From Megaustenia siamemsis (taxonomy: Eukaryota > Mollusca > Gastropoda > Stylommatophora > Ariophantidae): a DNA stretch of 64,000 nt. The position numbers and the translations under genes are program-made. Shown here piece by piece: positions 10,281 to 21,310 of the stretch (the stretch's first letter is position 1; the number at the start of each line of letters is the position of its first letter). The stretch spans positions 10,541,821 through 10,605,820 of the forward strand of contig JAVIAB010000024.1 in the NCBI GenBank assembly GCA_032433765.1, read 5' to 3'. The notes below the pieces were generated by a model, which did no database searches, was not told the DNA's origin, and saw only the letters and a list, made by a program, of their open reading frames with translations.

Positions 10281-10705
10281 GAAACTGCAATTAGTTGCCT
10301 CTTTCCTAATGAACGGAGAGCTAACAGACCTGAAGCAAGTCACTTGACTATATTGTAATAACTTATACATGAAATTAAAATTCAAATATTTCCTGAATTA
10401 TGAGTACAACCATTATATGGTGCATGTAAGTGGTACTTACCAGAAGACACAGCAGGGAATATTGTGAGTAGGAATCAGAAATTAGGAAACGACAGTCCAA
10501 GTTTGTGGAGCATGTGTACAGCTTCGTTTGAAACAATAAACAACAGCAGGAAAAAATAGAAGGCGAGAGAGGTAACGGTAGACATAGTGGAAATAATGTT
10601 GGATGGTTTAATAGCGATGCATTGGAAACTATCTACAGAAACAGATGAACACACGATGGATGGTTATGCTAGGACATGATATCCAATACTTCTAGACAGC
10701 GACCA
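10281..10705. other. Unassigned, possibly decayed element
   Basis: No clear frame. Weak similarity in style to LINE 3' regions, but not enough to assign. Confidence 0.3.
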
Positions 10706-10753
10706 TACATGAATGAATGAATGAATGAATGAATGAATGATTGAATGAATGAC
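10706..10753. repeat. (GAAT)n microsatellite
   Basis: About eleven tandem GAAT units with one GATT interruption. Confidence 0.9.
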
Positions 10754-10888
10754 GTGGTGCTTAGAAAGAAAACAATCTTTATAAAATATCAGATCTCGAA
10801 AAAAATCACGTTTACGTCATTTAAATTTAGAAATAACGATAAAGAAACGATAGTCTGAAAAAGACTATCACAAAAAAAAATGAACTGC

Positions 10889-11413
10889 TAAGAATAATAA
10901 GATGGAAACAATCAACATTTTATGGGCACATCATGAGAATACGAAAAGTTGGAATACTTGGTTACAACTGGCAAAATAACGGGAAAGAGAGATCGGGGAC
11001 GAGAAAGAGAGAAAATATTAGATAGCTTAGTGTCATGGCATGAAAAACAGTTAACAACAGAATTGATACGATGTACTGTGGATAGAAAGGGAGCCGCGAT
11101 AGCTCAGTAGTTAGTGAACTGGACTACCACGGACAAGGGGTAGGGTTCGATCCCAACCGACGGCTTCCGGGTTCACCCAGCCTTAAATGGGTACCGGATT
11201 TTTTTCTGGGAAAGTAAAGGAGCACGGGCGTATTACTGACCACATTACCCCCCAAAAAATCATGTGCTGAAGGTCTGTAAAATATAGGGTCACTAACACC
11301 ATATTTCCCTATACGCCACTTGGCGTTCGGGGGTACTTTACTTTTTTTTACTGTGGGTAGAAGATTGTGGAAGAACATGATCGCCTACCCCAACCAGTAT
11401 GGCACATGATGAT
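10889..11413 (+). mobile_element. LINE family A 3' end, split by SINE-1
   Basis: 10889-11089 and 11350-11413 are contiguous in family A: GGGCACATCATGAGAA, the AAAGAGAGATCGGGGACGAG block, then AGATTGTGGAAGAACATGAT and the ATGATGATG tail. A SINE lies between them with a duplicated target (ACTGTGGATAGAAAG at 11075-11089, ACTGTGGGTAGAAG at 11350-11363). Confidence 0.85.
11090..11349 (+). mobile_element. SINE-1, complete tRNA-derived SINE
   Basis: The head GGAGCCGCGATAGCTCAGTA carries an A-box-like TAGCTCAGTAGT. The B box GGGTTCGATCCC follows about 45 bases on, and CGGCTTCC can pair with the 5' end as in a tRNA acceptor stem. The body contains AAGTAAAGGAGCACGGGCGT and ends GGGGTACTTTACTTTTTTTT, a T-rich end that could serve as a Pol III stop. 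Target-site duplications of 14-15 bases flank it. Partial copies lie at 15865, 25095 and 28628. Confidence 0.85.
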
Positions 11414-11576
11414 GTTTAATTATTTCCCTTTCATTGATGTTTACCTACATGCTTTCCTTGATTCACTCAACAAAATTAAATAGATTCTCTTTTGACATTT
11501 AATAATATAAAGGGGCACAATCATTGCCATACAACATGTACTAGTCTCAATGATTATCACTGCAGTGTACAACTTT

Positions 11577-12260
11577 AGCAAAAAGACAGAGGTAATTGTA
11601 ACAACAAAGAAAAAGTCATTACCTCAATGCAAAATAAAGACAAGTGGAACATTATTAAAACAGGTCAATGAATTTAAATATTTGGGAACTTTGTTTACTC
11701 AGACGGAAGATGTACGAAAGAGGTGATATGTAGAATGGTTCAGGCAGAAGCAGCTTTCCAAAAAATGAGGAAGATACTATGCAATCCATTTTTGACAATA
11801 GAAACAAGAAAAAGAGTTCTTAAATGTTACGTAGAGCCTGTCTTAACATATGGATGCGAATCATGGACAATAGGACAACAGACAAGAAAATCACTGGAAT
11901 CTGTAGATATGTGGTTTTACGGAAGAATGTTGAGAACATCATGGACAGCTAAGAAGAGTAATGAAGATGTTATGAGAGAGGTCAAAGCAAAAAGAGAGCT
12001 AATTTCCAATATTAGGAAGAAACAATCATCATTTTTGGCCATGTAATGAGAAGAGAACAACTGGAATATATTGTAACAATTGGAAAATTTGAGGGATGAC
12101 GAGATGTGGGAAGCAAAGAGAGAAAAAAATAACAGACAGCTTAAGAGAATGGCTTGGCAGAAGGTCAACAATAGAAATGATAAATAACTGTCGAGATCGA
12201 AAGTTGTGGAGAGACATGATCACCTACGCCAGTAGGCCCTGTACTTGATGATGATGATGA
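11577..12260 (+). mobile_element. LINE family B, 5'-truncated copy with target-site duplication
   Basis: Covers the end of the RT and the C-terminal domain: FKYLGT, LTYGCESWTIGQQ, SNIRKKQSS and a truncated GHVMRRE. The last residues precede CACCTACGCCAGTAGG and an (ATG)n tail. TGTACAACTTT flanks it at 11566-11576 and 12261-12271, an 11-base duplication typical of target-primed reverse transcription. A missing base near 11697 (TTTACTCAGACGG for TTAACCTCAGACGG) and another near 12036 break the frame. Confidence 0.85.
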
Positions 12261-12445
12261 TGTACAACTTTGCTGATATACTTTAAGTACCCATTTATTC
12301 AACTGTGGACACAGGCATATTTCGTTAACCTAAATCGTTACCTAATCAAACGATGGCTCCCTGTTTGAGTTCACACAATCACTGAAATGTTCGTGGATCT
12401 CCTGCATAGTTCTTGGTTCTTGTTCACTAAATATGAATGCAAATG

Positions 12446-12471
12446 TCTCTCTCTCTCTCTCTCTCTCTCTT
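12446..12471. repeat. (CT)n microsatellite
   Basis: About thirteen CT dinucleotides. Confidence 0.9.
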
Positions 12472-12539
12472 GTCTTTCGCCCTTAAAGCACGCTAAACCG
12501 GCGTAAATAGTTGAGTGTAAGTGTGAATGTTACATGAGT

Positions 12540-12693
12540 AGCAGTGTTCCCTAGCGTTTGGCTTTTCGTGGCAAGGCGCTGTGCTACTGAGCACGAGTTC
12601 GATCCTGCTTTGGTCCATATTTTTTTTCTGTTGTTGATTATTTGTCAATTTTTCAGAGTGCTGTAAACATACCTCTTCCTCTGAATTGATTCG
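12540..12693 (+). mobile_element. SINE-4 copy (tRNA-like)
   Basis: TAGCGTTTGGCTTTTCGTGG, then CAAGGCGCTGTG (A-box-like) and GAGTTCGATCCTGC (B-box), then a T-run and GCTGTAAACATACCTCTTCC. Two more copies form an inverted pair at 50715-51025. Confidence 0.65.
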
Positions 12694-12945
12694 AGGTATA
12701 AATACATTTGCCGCTGTTTGCAGTACAAAACTGTGATGTTTGCACCTTTCCAAAAGATCCGTTATATGACGTGTTTGAGTACCGGATTACATTCCCTCTC
12801 GATCCTTACTCACCTGGCCAGACTAGACTAACTTGCCTGTCACTAGAGCAACTACAAAGAGATGGAGTAGGGTCTTGATAGTTTTAGTTCACCAATTCAG
12901 GCGCAAGCCATCAGCTATGAGTCGGTGGCAACAACAGACGTCTTC
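12694..12945 (-). repeat. Dispersed repeat G, copy 1
   Basis: Its reverse complement matches 25757-25985: CTGATGGCTTGCGC, GGTGAACTAAAAC, GACCCTACTCCATCTCT, GGATCGAGAGGGAA, CCGGTACTCAAA and GGAAAGGTGCAAA. Class unknown. The 25.9-kb copy has a hammerhead-like core. Confidence 0.6.
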
Positions 12946-12973
12946 TCTCTAGACGATAGTTTATTTAGTGTTT

Positions 12974-13610
12974 GTTTGAAAGTATTACAATATATTCTAC
13001 AGATCAAGAGTAACTAAATGCTCTATTATTGCCCCATTGAAAGTATTACAATATATGCTACAGATCAAGAGTAACTAAATGCTCTATTATTGCCCCATTG
13101 AAAGTATTACAATATATGCTACAGATCAAGAGTAACTAAATGCTCTATTATTGCCCCATTGAAAGTATTACAATATATGCTACAGATCAAGAGTAACTAA
13201 ATGCTCTATTATTGCCCCATTGAAAGTATTACAATATATGCTACAGATCAAGAGTAACTAAATGCTCTATTATTACCCCATTGAAAGTATTACAATATAT
13301 GCTACAGATCAAGAGTAACTAAATGCTCTATTATTGCCCCATTGAAAGTATTACAATATATGCTACAGATCAAGAGTAACTAAATGCTCTATTATTGCCC
13401 CATTGAAAGTATTACAATATATGCTACAGATCAAGAGTAACTAATTGCTCTATTATTGCCCCATTGAAAGTATTACAATACATGCTACAGATCAAGAGTA
13501 ACTAAATGCTCTATAATTGCCCCATTGAAAGTATTACAATAGATACTACAGATCAAGAGTAACTAAATGCTCAATTATTGCCCCATTGAAAGTATTACAA
13601 TATATCTCTC
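12974..13610. repeat. 61-bp satellite-like array, left block
   Basis: About ten copies of a 61-base unit containing GAAAGTATTACAATATATGC, TACAGATCAAGAGTAACTAA and ATGCTCTATTATTGCCCC. Copies are more than 95 percent alike by eye. Confidence 0.95.
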
Positions 13611-13965
13611 TGCGATCAAGACTCAATCAGAGTAGGATTCCAGACTCTCTCAAGAAGTCAGCTGTCTGTTTAAGTGAATCGATTGCCCCATATAGTTTTT
13701 CTTCCATGGAGGTGGGTGTGGACCACATTGCTCTTCTCAGGTCTGTGTACTGGGGGCAATCCTGTAGAACATGTTTTGTAGTCATATTGTCCAGTGTACA
13801 GTGGCATAGGCTGGTTGTTCCTATTTTGAATTTGGTGAACATGTAATCTCTCATTCTGTTGTGGAGAGTGCGTAGGCGAAGTATGATGACTTGATCCCTC
13901 CTTGATAGTTGGTGGTATCCGTCCCTCTCGTTATGCTTTGGGTGTTCTCGTTTCCATTTTTCATG
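13611..13965 (-). pseudogene. C-terminal tail of an RNase H-bearing LINE inserted in the array
   Basis: The minus strand encodes about 110 residues ending at the stop near 13627. Readable segments are GYHQLSRRDQVIILRLRTLH, HNRMRDYMF, a Cys/His cluster CHCTLDNMTTKHVLQDC, and KLYGAIDSLKQTADFLRESG. This arrangement follows the RNase H domain in some non-LTR retrotransposon polyproteins (SRREQVIxxRLRTGHxR and HVLxxCP are familiar landmarks). Stop-free for its length, it is bounded on both sides by the 61-bp repeat. The first residues of the open frame (upstream of about 13966) are translated satellite. The RT and RNase H core are absent. Confidence 0.75.
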
Positions 13966-14385
13966 ATACAATATATGATACAGAATAAGAGTAACTAATT
14001 GCTCTATTATTGCCCCATTGAAAGTATTACAATATATGCTACAGATCAAGAGTAACTAAATGCCTTATTATTGCCCTATTGAAAGTATTACAATATATGC
14101 TACAGATCAAGAGTAACTAAATGCAATATTATTGCCCCATTGAAAGTATTACAATATATGCTACAGATCAAGAGTAACTAAATGCTCTATTATTACCCCA
14201 TTGAAAGTATTACAATATATGCTATAGATCAAGAGTAACTAAATGCTCTATTATTGCCCCAATGAAAGTATTACAATATATGCTATAGATCAAGAGTAAC
14301 TAAATGCTCTATTATTGCCCCATTGAAAGTATTACAATATATGCTATAGATCAAGAGTAACTAAATGCTCTATTATTGCCCCATT
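13966..14385. repeat. 61-bp satellite-like array, right block
   Basis: About seven further copies of the same 61-base unit, resuming after the LINE fragment. Several carry GCTATAGATC in place of GCTACAGATC. Confidence 0.95.
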
Positions 14386-14428
14386 TTAGGAAACGTTAGA
14401 AAAACAAAATTAAAAGAAATTCATCATC

Positions 14429-15015
14429 ACCATCAAGAGCCTTAACATTGGCGTAGGCAATGATGTCCTTCCACAATCTTCTATCCACCGTGCATCGTAT
14501 CAATTCTATTGTTGACTGTTTCCACCAAGCTGTCTAGTATTTTCTCTCTTTGTTGTCCGCAATCTCTTTTCCCTGTATTTTTCCAGTTGTAACCAAGTAT
14601 TCCAATTTGCATATTCTCATGTTGTGCCCGAAAAATGTCGATTGCTTCTTTCTGATGTTTTTTAGTAGCTCCCTCTTTTGTGTTGGCCTCTTTGAGAATT
14701 GACCTCATTGGTCTTTTTAGCTGTCCAGTGAACTTTCTACATTCTTCTGAGAAATTAAATCTCTGTGGCCTATAGTCTCTACATTTTTTTTGTTTACGGT
14801 CTATACTTCGCTTCCATAGATCACTATTGGCTCTATATAGCGCCGATAACTCTCTTTCTCATTTCTAATGACATAGATTTGTTGCATAAGACGGTTTTCA
14901 TTTTCTGAAATGCTATTTTGACCGTAGCTATTCTGCATTTTATGTCTGTGGTACATCTCCCATTTGATGTTACCTTTGTGCCCATGTTTGCGAAGCGTTG
15001 CACGTATTTCAGATT
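14429..15015 (-). mobile_element. LINE family A, 5'-truncated decayed copy
   Basis: Starts with the 3' end (TCATCATCACCATCAAG, GGCGTAGGCAATGATGTCCT) and runs back to the region after the YADD motif (TTGCACGTATTTCAGATTTG). Small deletions and stops are scattered through it. Confidence 0.8.
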
Positions 15016-15400
15016 TGTCCTAAAAGAATACAGAATGTAAGTATTAAAGTTCAATTTACACATTCATCAGCGTATAGAAGACGTCACTTACATTCATTGT
15101 TTCATTCAGCACATTGATAATCTGATAGGATAACATCAACATTTTAATTACCGTTGTAAACAAATTGTATGAACTTGATCATATCATGCTAATCCTAATA
15201 CTGTACCACTCACGATGTTGAGGGAACTGAAATATTTACTGTTTCTATTTTACTAACAAGATATAACTTTATTATTCCATTCTATCATTGGAACCGGTTT
15301 CATTGCAGTCAGGAATTATCCATATCCGCCCCACCATCATTTCCCAAAACGCATCGGTAAAATCTGTTGACTATGTCGCTCTGTGCACGTCCTACTCTGC
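15016..15400. other. No recognised feature
   Basis: AT-rich sequence. An 81-codon plus frame at 15288-15533 overlaps SINE-H-like sequence and does not look like a gene. Confidence 0.4.
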
Positions 15401-15404
15401 AGCA

Positions 15405-15515
15405 CAGGCCACGAATTCAAACCTCCTTAGTCGCCTCTTACAACATGCATGTGAGGTAACAGTGGTTGTTTCTCCCCTCACAATAGGGACCCACATAACC
15501 TCACGTGAGAACTTT
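15405..15515 (-). mobile_element. SINE-H-like fragment
   Basis: TTAGTCGCCTCTTACAACAT is the reverse complement of the GTAAGAGGCGACTAA block of the SINE-H copies at 16084 and 58428. A weaker relative lies at about 16515-16600. Confidence 0.45.
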
Positions 15516-15687
15516 GCTATTATTTGCTGCTAAAGAACTTCTTTGACGTTTTTGTCACAGCTTGATCAATTTCTCGCTCTCTATTTACATATCCCAAATA
15601 TGTGTCACGGCCGTTTTTTATTTATCTCAAAATGATATTTTAGTTCGAGACTTTGATTTTTTTTGCATCGTTTCTGGAATAATATGC

Positions 15688-15775
15688 CTTGTGTCTAGCA
15701 CATTTCTTCGTGTCTAGTACATGTCTTGTGTCTAGTCCATGTATTGGTTCTAGTCCATGTCTTATGTCTAGTACA
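15688..15775. repeat. Short tandem repeat of GTGTCTAGTCCATGTCTT
   Basis: About five diverged copies of a 16-18 base unit. Confidence 0.8.
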
Positions 15776-15864
15776 TAACTTCACTCTTAAAACTGATACT
15801 TTATGGTAGTGGGTCCAATTTGTGAGACCACACATAGACATTTAGCTAAAGGCAATATTTATTG

Positions 15865-16003
15865 GGAGCCGCGATAGCTCAGTGCTTAGTGAACTGGACT
15901 ACAAAGGACAAGAGGTAGGGTTCATCCCAACCGACGGCTTCCGGTTCACCCAGCCTTTAATGGGATTTTTTTTCTTGGAAAGTAAAGCGGCACGGGCGTA
16001 TTT
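15865..16003 (+). mobile_element. SINE-1, 3'-truncated copy
   Basis: GGGAGCCGCGATAGCTCAGT, then GGTAGGGTTCATCCC (a base lost from the B box) and GCGGCACGGGCGTATTTA, after which the match stops. Confidence 0.8.
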
Positions 16004-16083
16004 ATATATTACAATATTTATGTGTGGTTATTTTAGTAGTCTCCTGCGTGTTACCGGGGCCTCATTATAAGGGAAGTAAAGAA

Positions 16084-16290
16084 TAGTGACATTGTGACCT
16101 TCCAGTTATGTCGTAAGAGGCGACTAAGGAAGTTGATTGATGGCTTGACAACAAGCTGTCATTGTAAACAATATTGTTATGGAAACAGAATGTGTCATTT
16201 TGGCACGCAAGGTTTCTGTTCTTGATTGTGTGGTTCTGCCCTATGTGCCGTCTTGGGCTCGAAAAGACAATAGGTAGATAGATTTTAGTA
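16084..16290 (+). mobile_element. SINE-H copy ending in GATA repeats
   Basis: TGACATTGTGACCTTCCAG, GTAAGAGGCGACTAAGGA, TGTTATGGAAACAG, TTTTGGCACGCAAGGTTTCT, then CCCTATGTGCCGTCTTGGGC and a TAGATAGAT end. The copy at 58428 is collinear and extends into a long (GATA)n. The tail resembles the 3' end of LINE F. Confidence 0.65.
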
Positions 16291-16920
16291 GTTAATGTGA
16301 ACAACAACAAGATCAAATATATTTGCTGATTTGAGAGTATCGGGGATATGCAATATTCCATTTTTTAGCTCTTTTTTTTTAAGATGGTTAGAAAAATATT
16401 AGACGGATACTAGTCTAGGTAGAAGTTTTAGGCGAAGAGCAGCATTAAAGATAGCAAGTTTCGATGCACGAACTCCGTGACGTTGACGATGACCTTGGCG
16501 GCAAAATTATTAATCATCTCTTATGACATGCAAGTCAGGTGATTGTGGCTCTTTTCTTGTCTCCCCTGACATTGGTAGTCACACGACAAATTAGATTGCC
16601 CAACATCGTTACTATCGACGCCATCTACACAATAAGTGCCCGATCTTCTGTTAGGGATGAAATGTATGACAGGCATTTATAACACACGCCAGTGAATTAT
16701 AAATCAATTTATGACATTTTAAAACAATGGACAAGGCAATGTTATTTACTTGCACGTTTCTAGATTGTGTTACTTACTTCCCTTGACAAATTTGAAAGCT
16801 GAAATAAATGTCATGGAGCTGTAGTTTACAAGACGTGTTTCAGCTCAACACATTCATCTATCACCCATTTTACAAGTAGATGGAAACGTGTATTGGTTAT
16901 GGAATGTTTAATTAAAGCAA
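16291..16920. other. Unassigned sequence
   Basis: No frame or repeat I recognise, apart from a weak SINE-H-like match at 16515-16600. Confidence 0.4.
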
Positions 16921-17065
16921 GAAGTGGAGTGTAACGTTCACTCCTGAAAGCGAAGGTGACAGTTTTACAAAAAAGGAACACAACAAAACACTTAGGTTAC
17001 ACCTCACTACGCTCCAGCTCCCAGCTTTACCGCAGCACTACAATTATTTGTCTGGTCCCTAATTA
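16921..17065 (-). mobile_element. Penelope-like terminal fragment, core deleted
   Basis: GTGACAGTTTTACAAAAAAG and GAACACAACAAAACACTTAG, then CCAGCTTTACCGCAGCACTA. The hammerhead-like block present at 7378 and 9948 is missing. Confidence 0.45.
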
Positions 17066-17089
17066 ATTTAGTTGAGAGGTTTATCCTCA

Positions 17090-17414
17090 TTACACATAAA
17101 CGGCCAGATCTCCTTCTTCGAAGTGTTCCCCTGAACGTGCAGGACTAACGACACCTGTATTTTCTTGTTTGGGAAGTCTGAAGCTTTCTCCGCAGCGACC
17201 TCGTCTGGCATCTCCCGCCTTGGCGTGATTTTCTTGCGGTTTGTTCAAGGTTTGGGATTCTTGAGAACTTTTTTGAGTAGGTATTTCGTCCAGCGTCCCT
17301 GACCACATTTAGAATGTCCTCGAGTTTTATTACCGTTTTGCACATACCATCAGCCAAACTGGCAAGCTCGTCAGCACAGTTACTACCACTGACAGGAAAT
17401 GCGTGTCCTGGCAC
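17090..17414 (-). CDS. Unrecognised pair of overlapping frames, coding doubtful
   Basis: Two minus-strand frames overlap: 17145-17414 (89 codons, containing KTVIKLEDILNVV) and 17090-17308 (72 codons, hydrophilic, ending GEHFEEGDLAVYV). If a single-base shift joined them, the region would read continuously for about 100 codons, so it could be a frameshifted piece of an element protein. No domain is recognisable. It sits beside a Penelope-like fragment, which makes a mobile-element origin more likely than a host gene. Confidence 0.2.
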
Positions 17415-17880
17415 AAAAATGACGCAGATTTTGTCAGACTAGACCTCACCAGAGACGCTAACCATTGCCACCAAGCTCAAGCAGCTGCGATCTTCAAATC
17501 AAACATTTACGATCCTCTACTTATGACTCCCGTATTGTTAAATCCTACACATTGTTACTTTGTAAAGGTAGAGGCAATAATTGCAGTGCTGAGGTTACTA
17601 GTTTAAGTTACTTCCAATAATGTAGTTAAATTATATTTCCCTCGTGTGTCCATCAGTTTGTTGTTTTCTGCGGAAGGCTGCATGCGGGCGAAAAACGTGA
17701 ACAGTTTGATATGTTTCTCCTATGTGAAGCTTTCACCAGACCCTGTTATCAAATCATCACTTTTTGAAACGATCTGGGATTGGCTACCTACAACACACAT
17801 AGGACATGTTGCGCGAAGTAGGACAGAGAAGATGTCCGATTAGTTGTCACGGTATAGAAGAGTCAGCAGTATAATGATAA
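17415..17880. other. Unassigned, short frames only
   Basis: Frames of 62-67 codons on the plus strand lack any recognisable domain. Confidence 0.35.
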
Positions 17881-18193
17881 TTAACTCTCTCCGTACGTCT
17901 CGACGCATTGTGCGTCATGCTGATTTATTCCGCGAACGTTTCGCCGCATAGTGCGTCACTCTCAATGTGATTAGTGTAAACCGTCATCAAACCTTATTCT
18001 TTTTATATGTCTTGTATCATCGTGGTATTGGTGACATCTAATACCTCTTTCAATTATCTACAAATTCATATGCAATATGTTATATGTTAGATAAATATAA
18101 ACAGGTAGATTAATTTTTAAAACCATGAACAAATTGTGACTCTGAAATCTCTTCCGTTGCATTGATAAAAAGCCTCCGTAGTGATAAAGTTAA
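17881..18193. mobile_element. Possible piggyBac-type MITE, about 313 bp with TTAA ends
   Basis: The left end reads TTAACTCTCTCCGTACG. The reverse complement of the right end reads TTAACTTTATCACTACGGAG, an imperfect inverted match beginning with TTAA at both ends (17881-17884, 18190-18193). The subterminal part contains two GTGCGTCA motifs. No transposase frame is present. The match is short, so this is tentative. Confidence 0.35.
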
Positions 18194-19140
18194 ACGAGGG
18201 TGTGTATATAGATGCATGTGTATATGTTTATTCAGAGACAATCTTTAGAGTGGATGTAGTACAACTATTGTATCTCTAGTTATCTATCTCTTCCAAAAAC
18301 GTTTTCTATTTTCACAAAACAAACATAACATTTATTAATCGGTTCGACTTATAGAGGGACAAGACAAAAAACGACATTTCAACAAAAACCTTCATCAGGT
18401 ACAAAACAATAAATATTATAGTCACGTATTACTCCCAAAACAAATAAAAACACGTATGGGCACAAAATTGGAAAGGCAATGGGTGGAACAATAATCTGAA
18501 AGTGATCTTTCTTTTAAAATGCATCTTTAAAAATAAATATATAAGACAACCCAAATACCTTGTGTTTGCCTCTCTACCAACAACACACACTCAATGAGAA
18601 AGCATTACACTCCAGGCACACCGGTCAAGTGTTGTATTATCCAACATTTCCTGCAGGAGGGGTCTACAGCAACTAGAAGATTCCTCGCTCAAGCCGTTCT
18701 AGGTTACCTACCTTGATTGACATGCTTCGCTGTAAAAGAATAAATGGCATTTTAGTTTTCACATCTATCTCGCGCCAAGACTCTCTTCGGTGCGTTCTTT
18801 GTTTTGTCTACTAAAGGCGATTAACCACAACGGAATTCATTGTTAATGTCATGAAATCAACTTGTAATCAATAATAAATCATTCAAATAATTATCAAGTA
18901 GCCTGTACATAAAGAGAAAATTGCTATCTGGGGATGTAGATATGATTATTTCCTGCCATCTTTTTTTTAAATATCTGTAGGCGTTCCGCTTTACTGAAAC
19001 TGCACTCCTATTTTTGGTTTGACAAGTACATAATTGTATCACCTGTTTGATTGGCTAACGCTGTCCAATGTCTAAACAACCATACTTCCTCAAAGATCTG
19101 ATCCATTGGAATACATAGAACTGAAGTACAGGGAAACCAG
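18194..19140. other. Unassigned, with one hammerhead-like core
   Basis: AT-rich. On the minus strand, 18398 to 18373 reads CTGATGA, AGGTTTTTGTT, GAAATGTC, resembling the cores at 7378 and 9948 but without a stable stem II. Otherwise no feature is seen. Confidence 0.4.
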
Positions 19141-19142
19141 CA

Positions 19143-20820
19143 CATACTTGCATGTGTCATTATACGGCGTTGGACCAAACTAACAACACAGGCATATGTC
19201 ATTATACGGCGTTGGACCAAACTAACAACACAGGCATATGTCATTATATGGTGTTGGACCAAACTAACAAACACATGCATATGTCATTATATGGTGTTGG
19301 ACCAAACTAACAACACAGGCATATGTCATTATATGGTGTTGGACCAAACTAACAAACACCTGCATATGTCATTATATGGTGTTGGACCAAACTAACAACA
19401 CAGGCATATGTCATTATACGGCGTTGGACCAAACTAACAACACAGGCATATGTCATTATACGGCGTTGGACCAAACTAACAACACAGGCATATGTCATTA
19501 TATGGTGTTGGACCAAACTAACAAACACATGCATATGTCATTATATGGTGTTGGACCAAACTAACTTCACAGGCATATGTCATTATATGGTGTTGGACCA
19601 AACTAACAAACACCTGCATATGTCATTATATGGTGTTGGACCAAACTAACAACACAGGCATATGTCATTATATGGTGTTGGACCAAACTAACAAACACAT
19701 GCATATGCCATTATATGGTGTTGGATAAAACAAATACCTCCATATGTCATTATATGGTGTTGGATAAAGCAAATACCTGCATATGTCATTATATGGTGTT
19801 GGACCAAACTAACAAACACCTGCATATGTCATTATATGGTGTTGGACCAAACTAACAACACAGGCATATGTCATTATATGGTGTTGGACCAAACTAACAA
19901 ATACATGCATATGCCATTATATGGCGTTGGATAAAACAAATACCTGCATATGTCATTATATGGTGTTGGATAAAGCAAATACCTGCATATGTCATTATAT
20001 GGTGTTGGATAAAACAAATACCTCCATATGTCATTATATGGCGTTGGATAAAGCAAATACCCGCATATGTCATTATATGGTGTTGGATAAAACAAATACC
20101 TGCATATGTCATTATATGGTGTTGGATAAAGCAAATACCTGCATATGTCATTATATGGTGTTGGATAAAACTAATAAATACCTGCATATGTCATTATATG
20201 GTATTGGATAACACTAATAAATACCTGCATATGTCATTATATGGTATTGGATAAAACTAATAAATACCTGCATATGTCATTATATGGTGTTGGATAAAAC
20301 TAACAAATACCTGCATATATCATTATATGGTGTTGGATAAAACTAACAAATACCTGCATATGTCATTATATGGTGTTGGATAAAACTAACAAATACCTGC
20401 ATATATCATTATATGGTGTTGGATAAAACTAACAAATACCTGCATATGTCATTATATGGTATTGGATAAAACTAATAAATACCTGCATATGTCATTATAT
20501 GGTGTTGGATAAAACTAACAAATACCTGCATATATCATTATATGGTGTTGGATAAAACTAACAAATACCTGCATATATCATTATATGGTGTTGGATAAAA
20601 CTAACAAATACCTGCATATATCATTATATGGTATTGGATAACACTAATAAATACCTGCATATGTTATTATGTGTCTTTGGACCCCCGAATTAATACACAC
20701 CTGCATATGTCATTATGTGTCATTGGACCACCGAACTAATACATGCCTGCATATGTCATTATGTGTCGTTGGACCACCGAACTAATACATGCCTGCATAT
20801 GTCATTATGTGTCGTTGGAC
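19143..20820. repeat. 1.7-kb minisatellite with 39-, 43- and 46-bp unit variants
   Basis: All units share TGCATATGTCATTATATGGT and a GTTGGA block. The left block (19143-19910) has GGACCAAACTAACA units of about 43 bases. The middle (about 19720-20170) has GGATAAAGCAAATACC units of 39 bases. Then come GGATAAAACTAACAAATACC units of 43 bases, and the right edge has 46-base units with GTTGGACCACCGAACTAAT. The blocks look like successive expansions of different founder units. Both strands carry artificial reading frames. Confidence 0.95.
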
Positions 20821-20829
20821 CGAGTAACG

Positions 20830-21310
20830 TCGACTCGTAGGCAGCTGGATCCATAATAAAAGCAAATGCGGCAGGTCAAGATGGCCGCCAAGTAAAATTA
20901 GGTTCAAGATTGGAGGAATGTTTGCTGTAGTTTGTTTACAAATGCTTGTTTCTGGTCTGGATTTTCGTTTGTGGCGACAGCGGTTCGCCGGTCGCTTTCA
21001 CGTGACCACAAGTCAGCATGGTTGTAGCGTCGGCGCTGGGAGATACGTGCTGAGGGCGACAAACTGTTGATTGAAGTGGGACGGTACCAGGTCTCGGCTT
21101 TGTCCTGGAACGGTGTGTGCGATCTGTGTTTGACAGTACATTCATCACCAGTTGGTCTGCGATTGGATCAAGTGTTTCACCGAAGTGGAGTCCAACCTTC
21201 ATTTGTTGGGACAGCTATTCTTGGGGCACGCACACTGACTGATCATGAAACCTACACTGATTCCGCGCTTGCGCATGGCAGTCGTGCAACCTGCGACAAC
21301 CGCTACTGAT
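20830..21310. other. Unique, comparatively GC- and CpG-rich island
   Basis: Stands out from the AT-rich surroundings. It contains CAAGATGGCCGCCAAG, resembling a YY1-type site, and many CpGs. Overlapping frames of 80 codons (21067-21309, plus) and 88 codons (20936-21202, minus) have no recognisable domain. It may be a relic of a promoter or exon, or an unknown element; undecided. Confidence 0.3.

Noticed and set aside
11090..11180. tRNA gene
   Set aside because: A- and B-box sequences are part of a repeated SINE with target-site duplications; the anticodon arm does not fold well.
21067..21309. 80-codon frame in the GC-rich island as a gene
   Set aside because: An equally long antisense frame exists and nothing is recognisable; only the island itself is reported.
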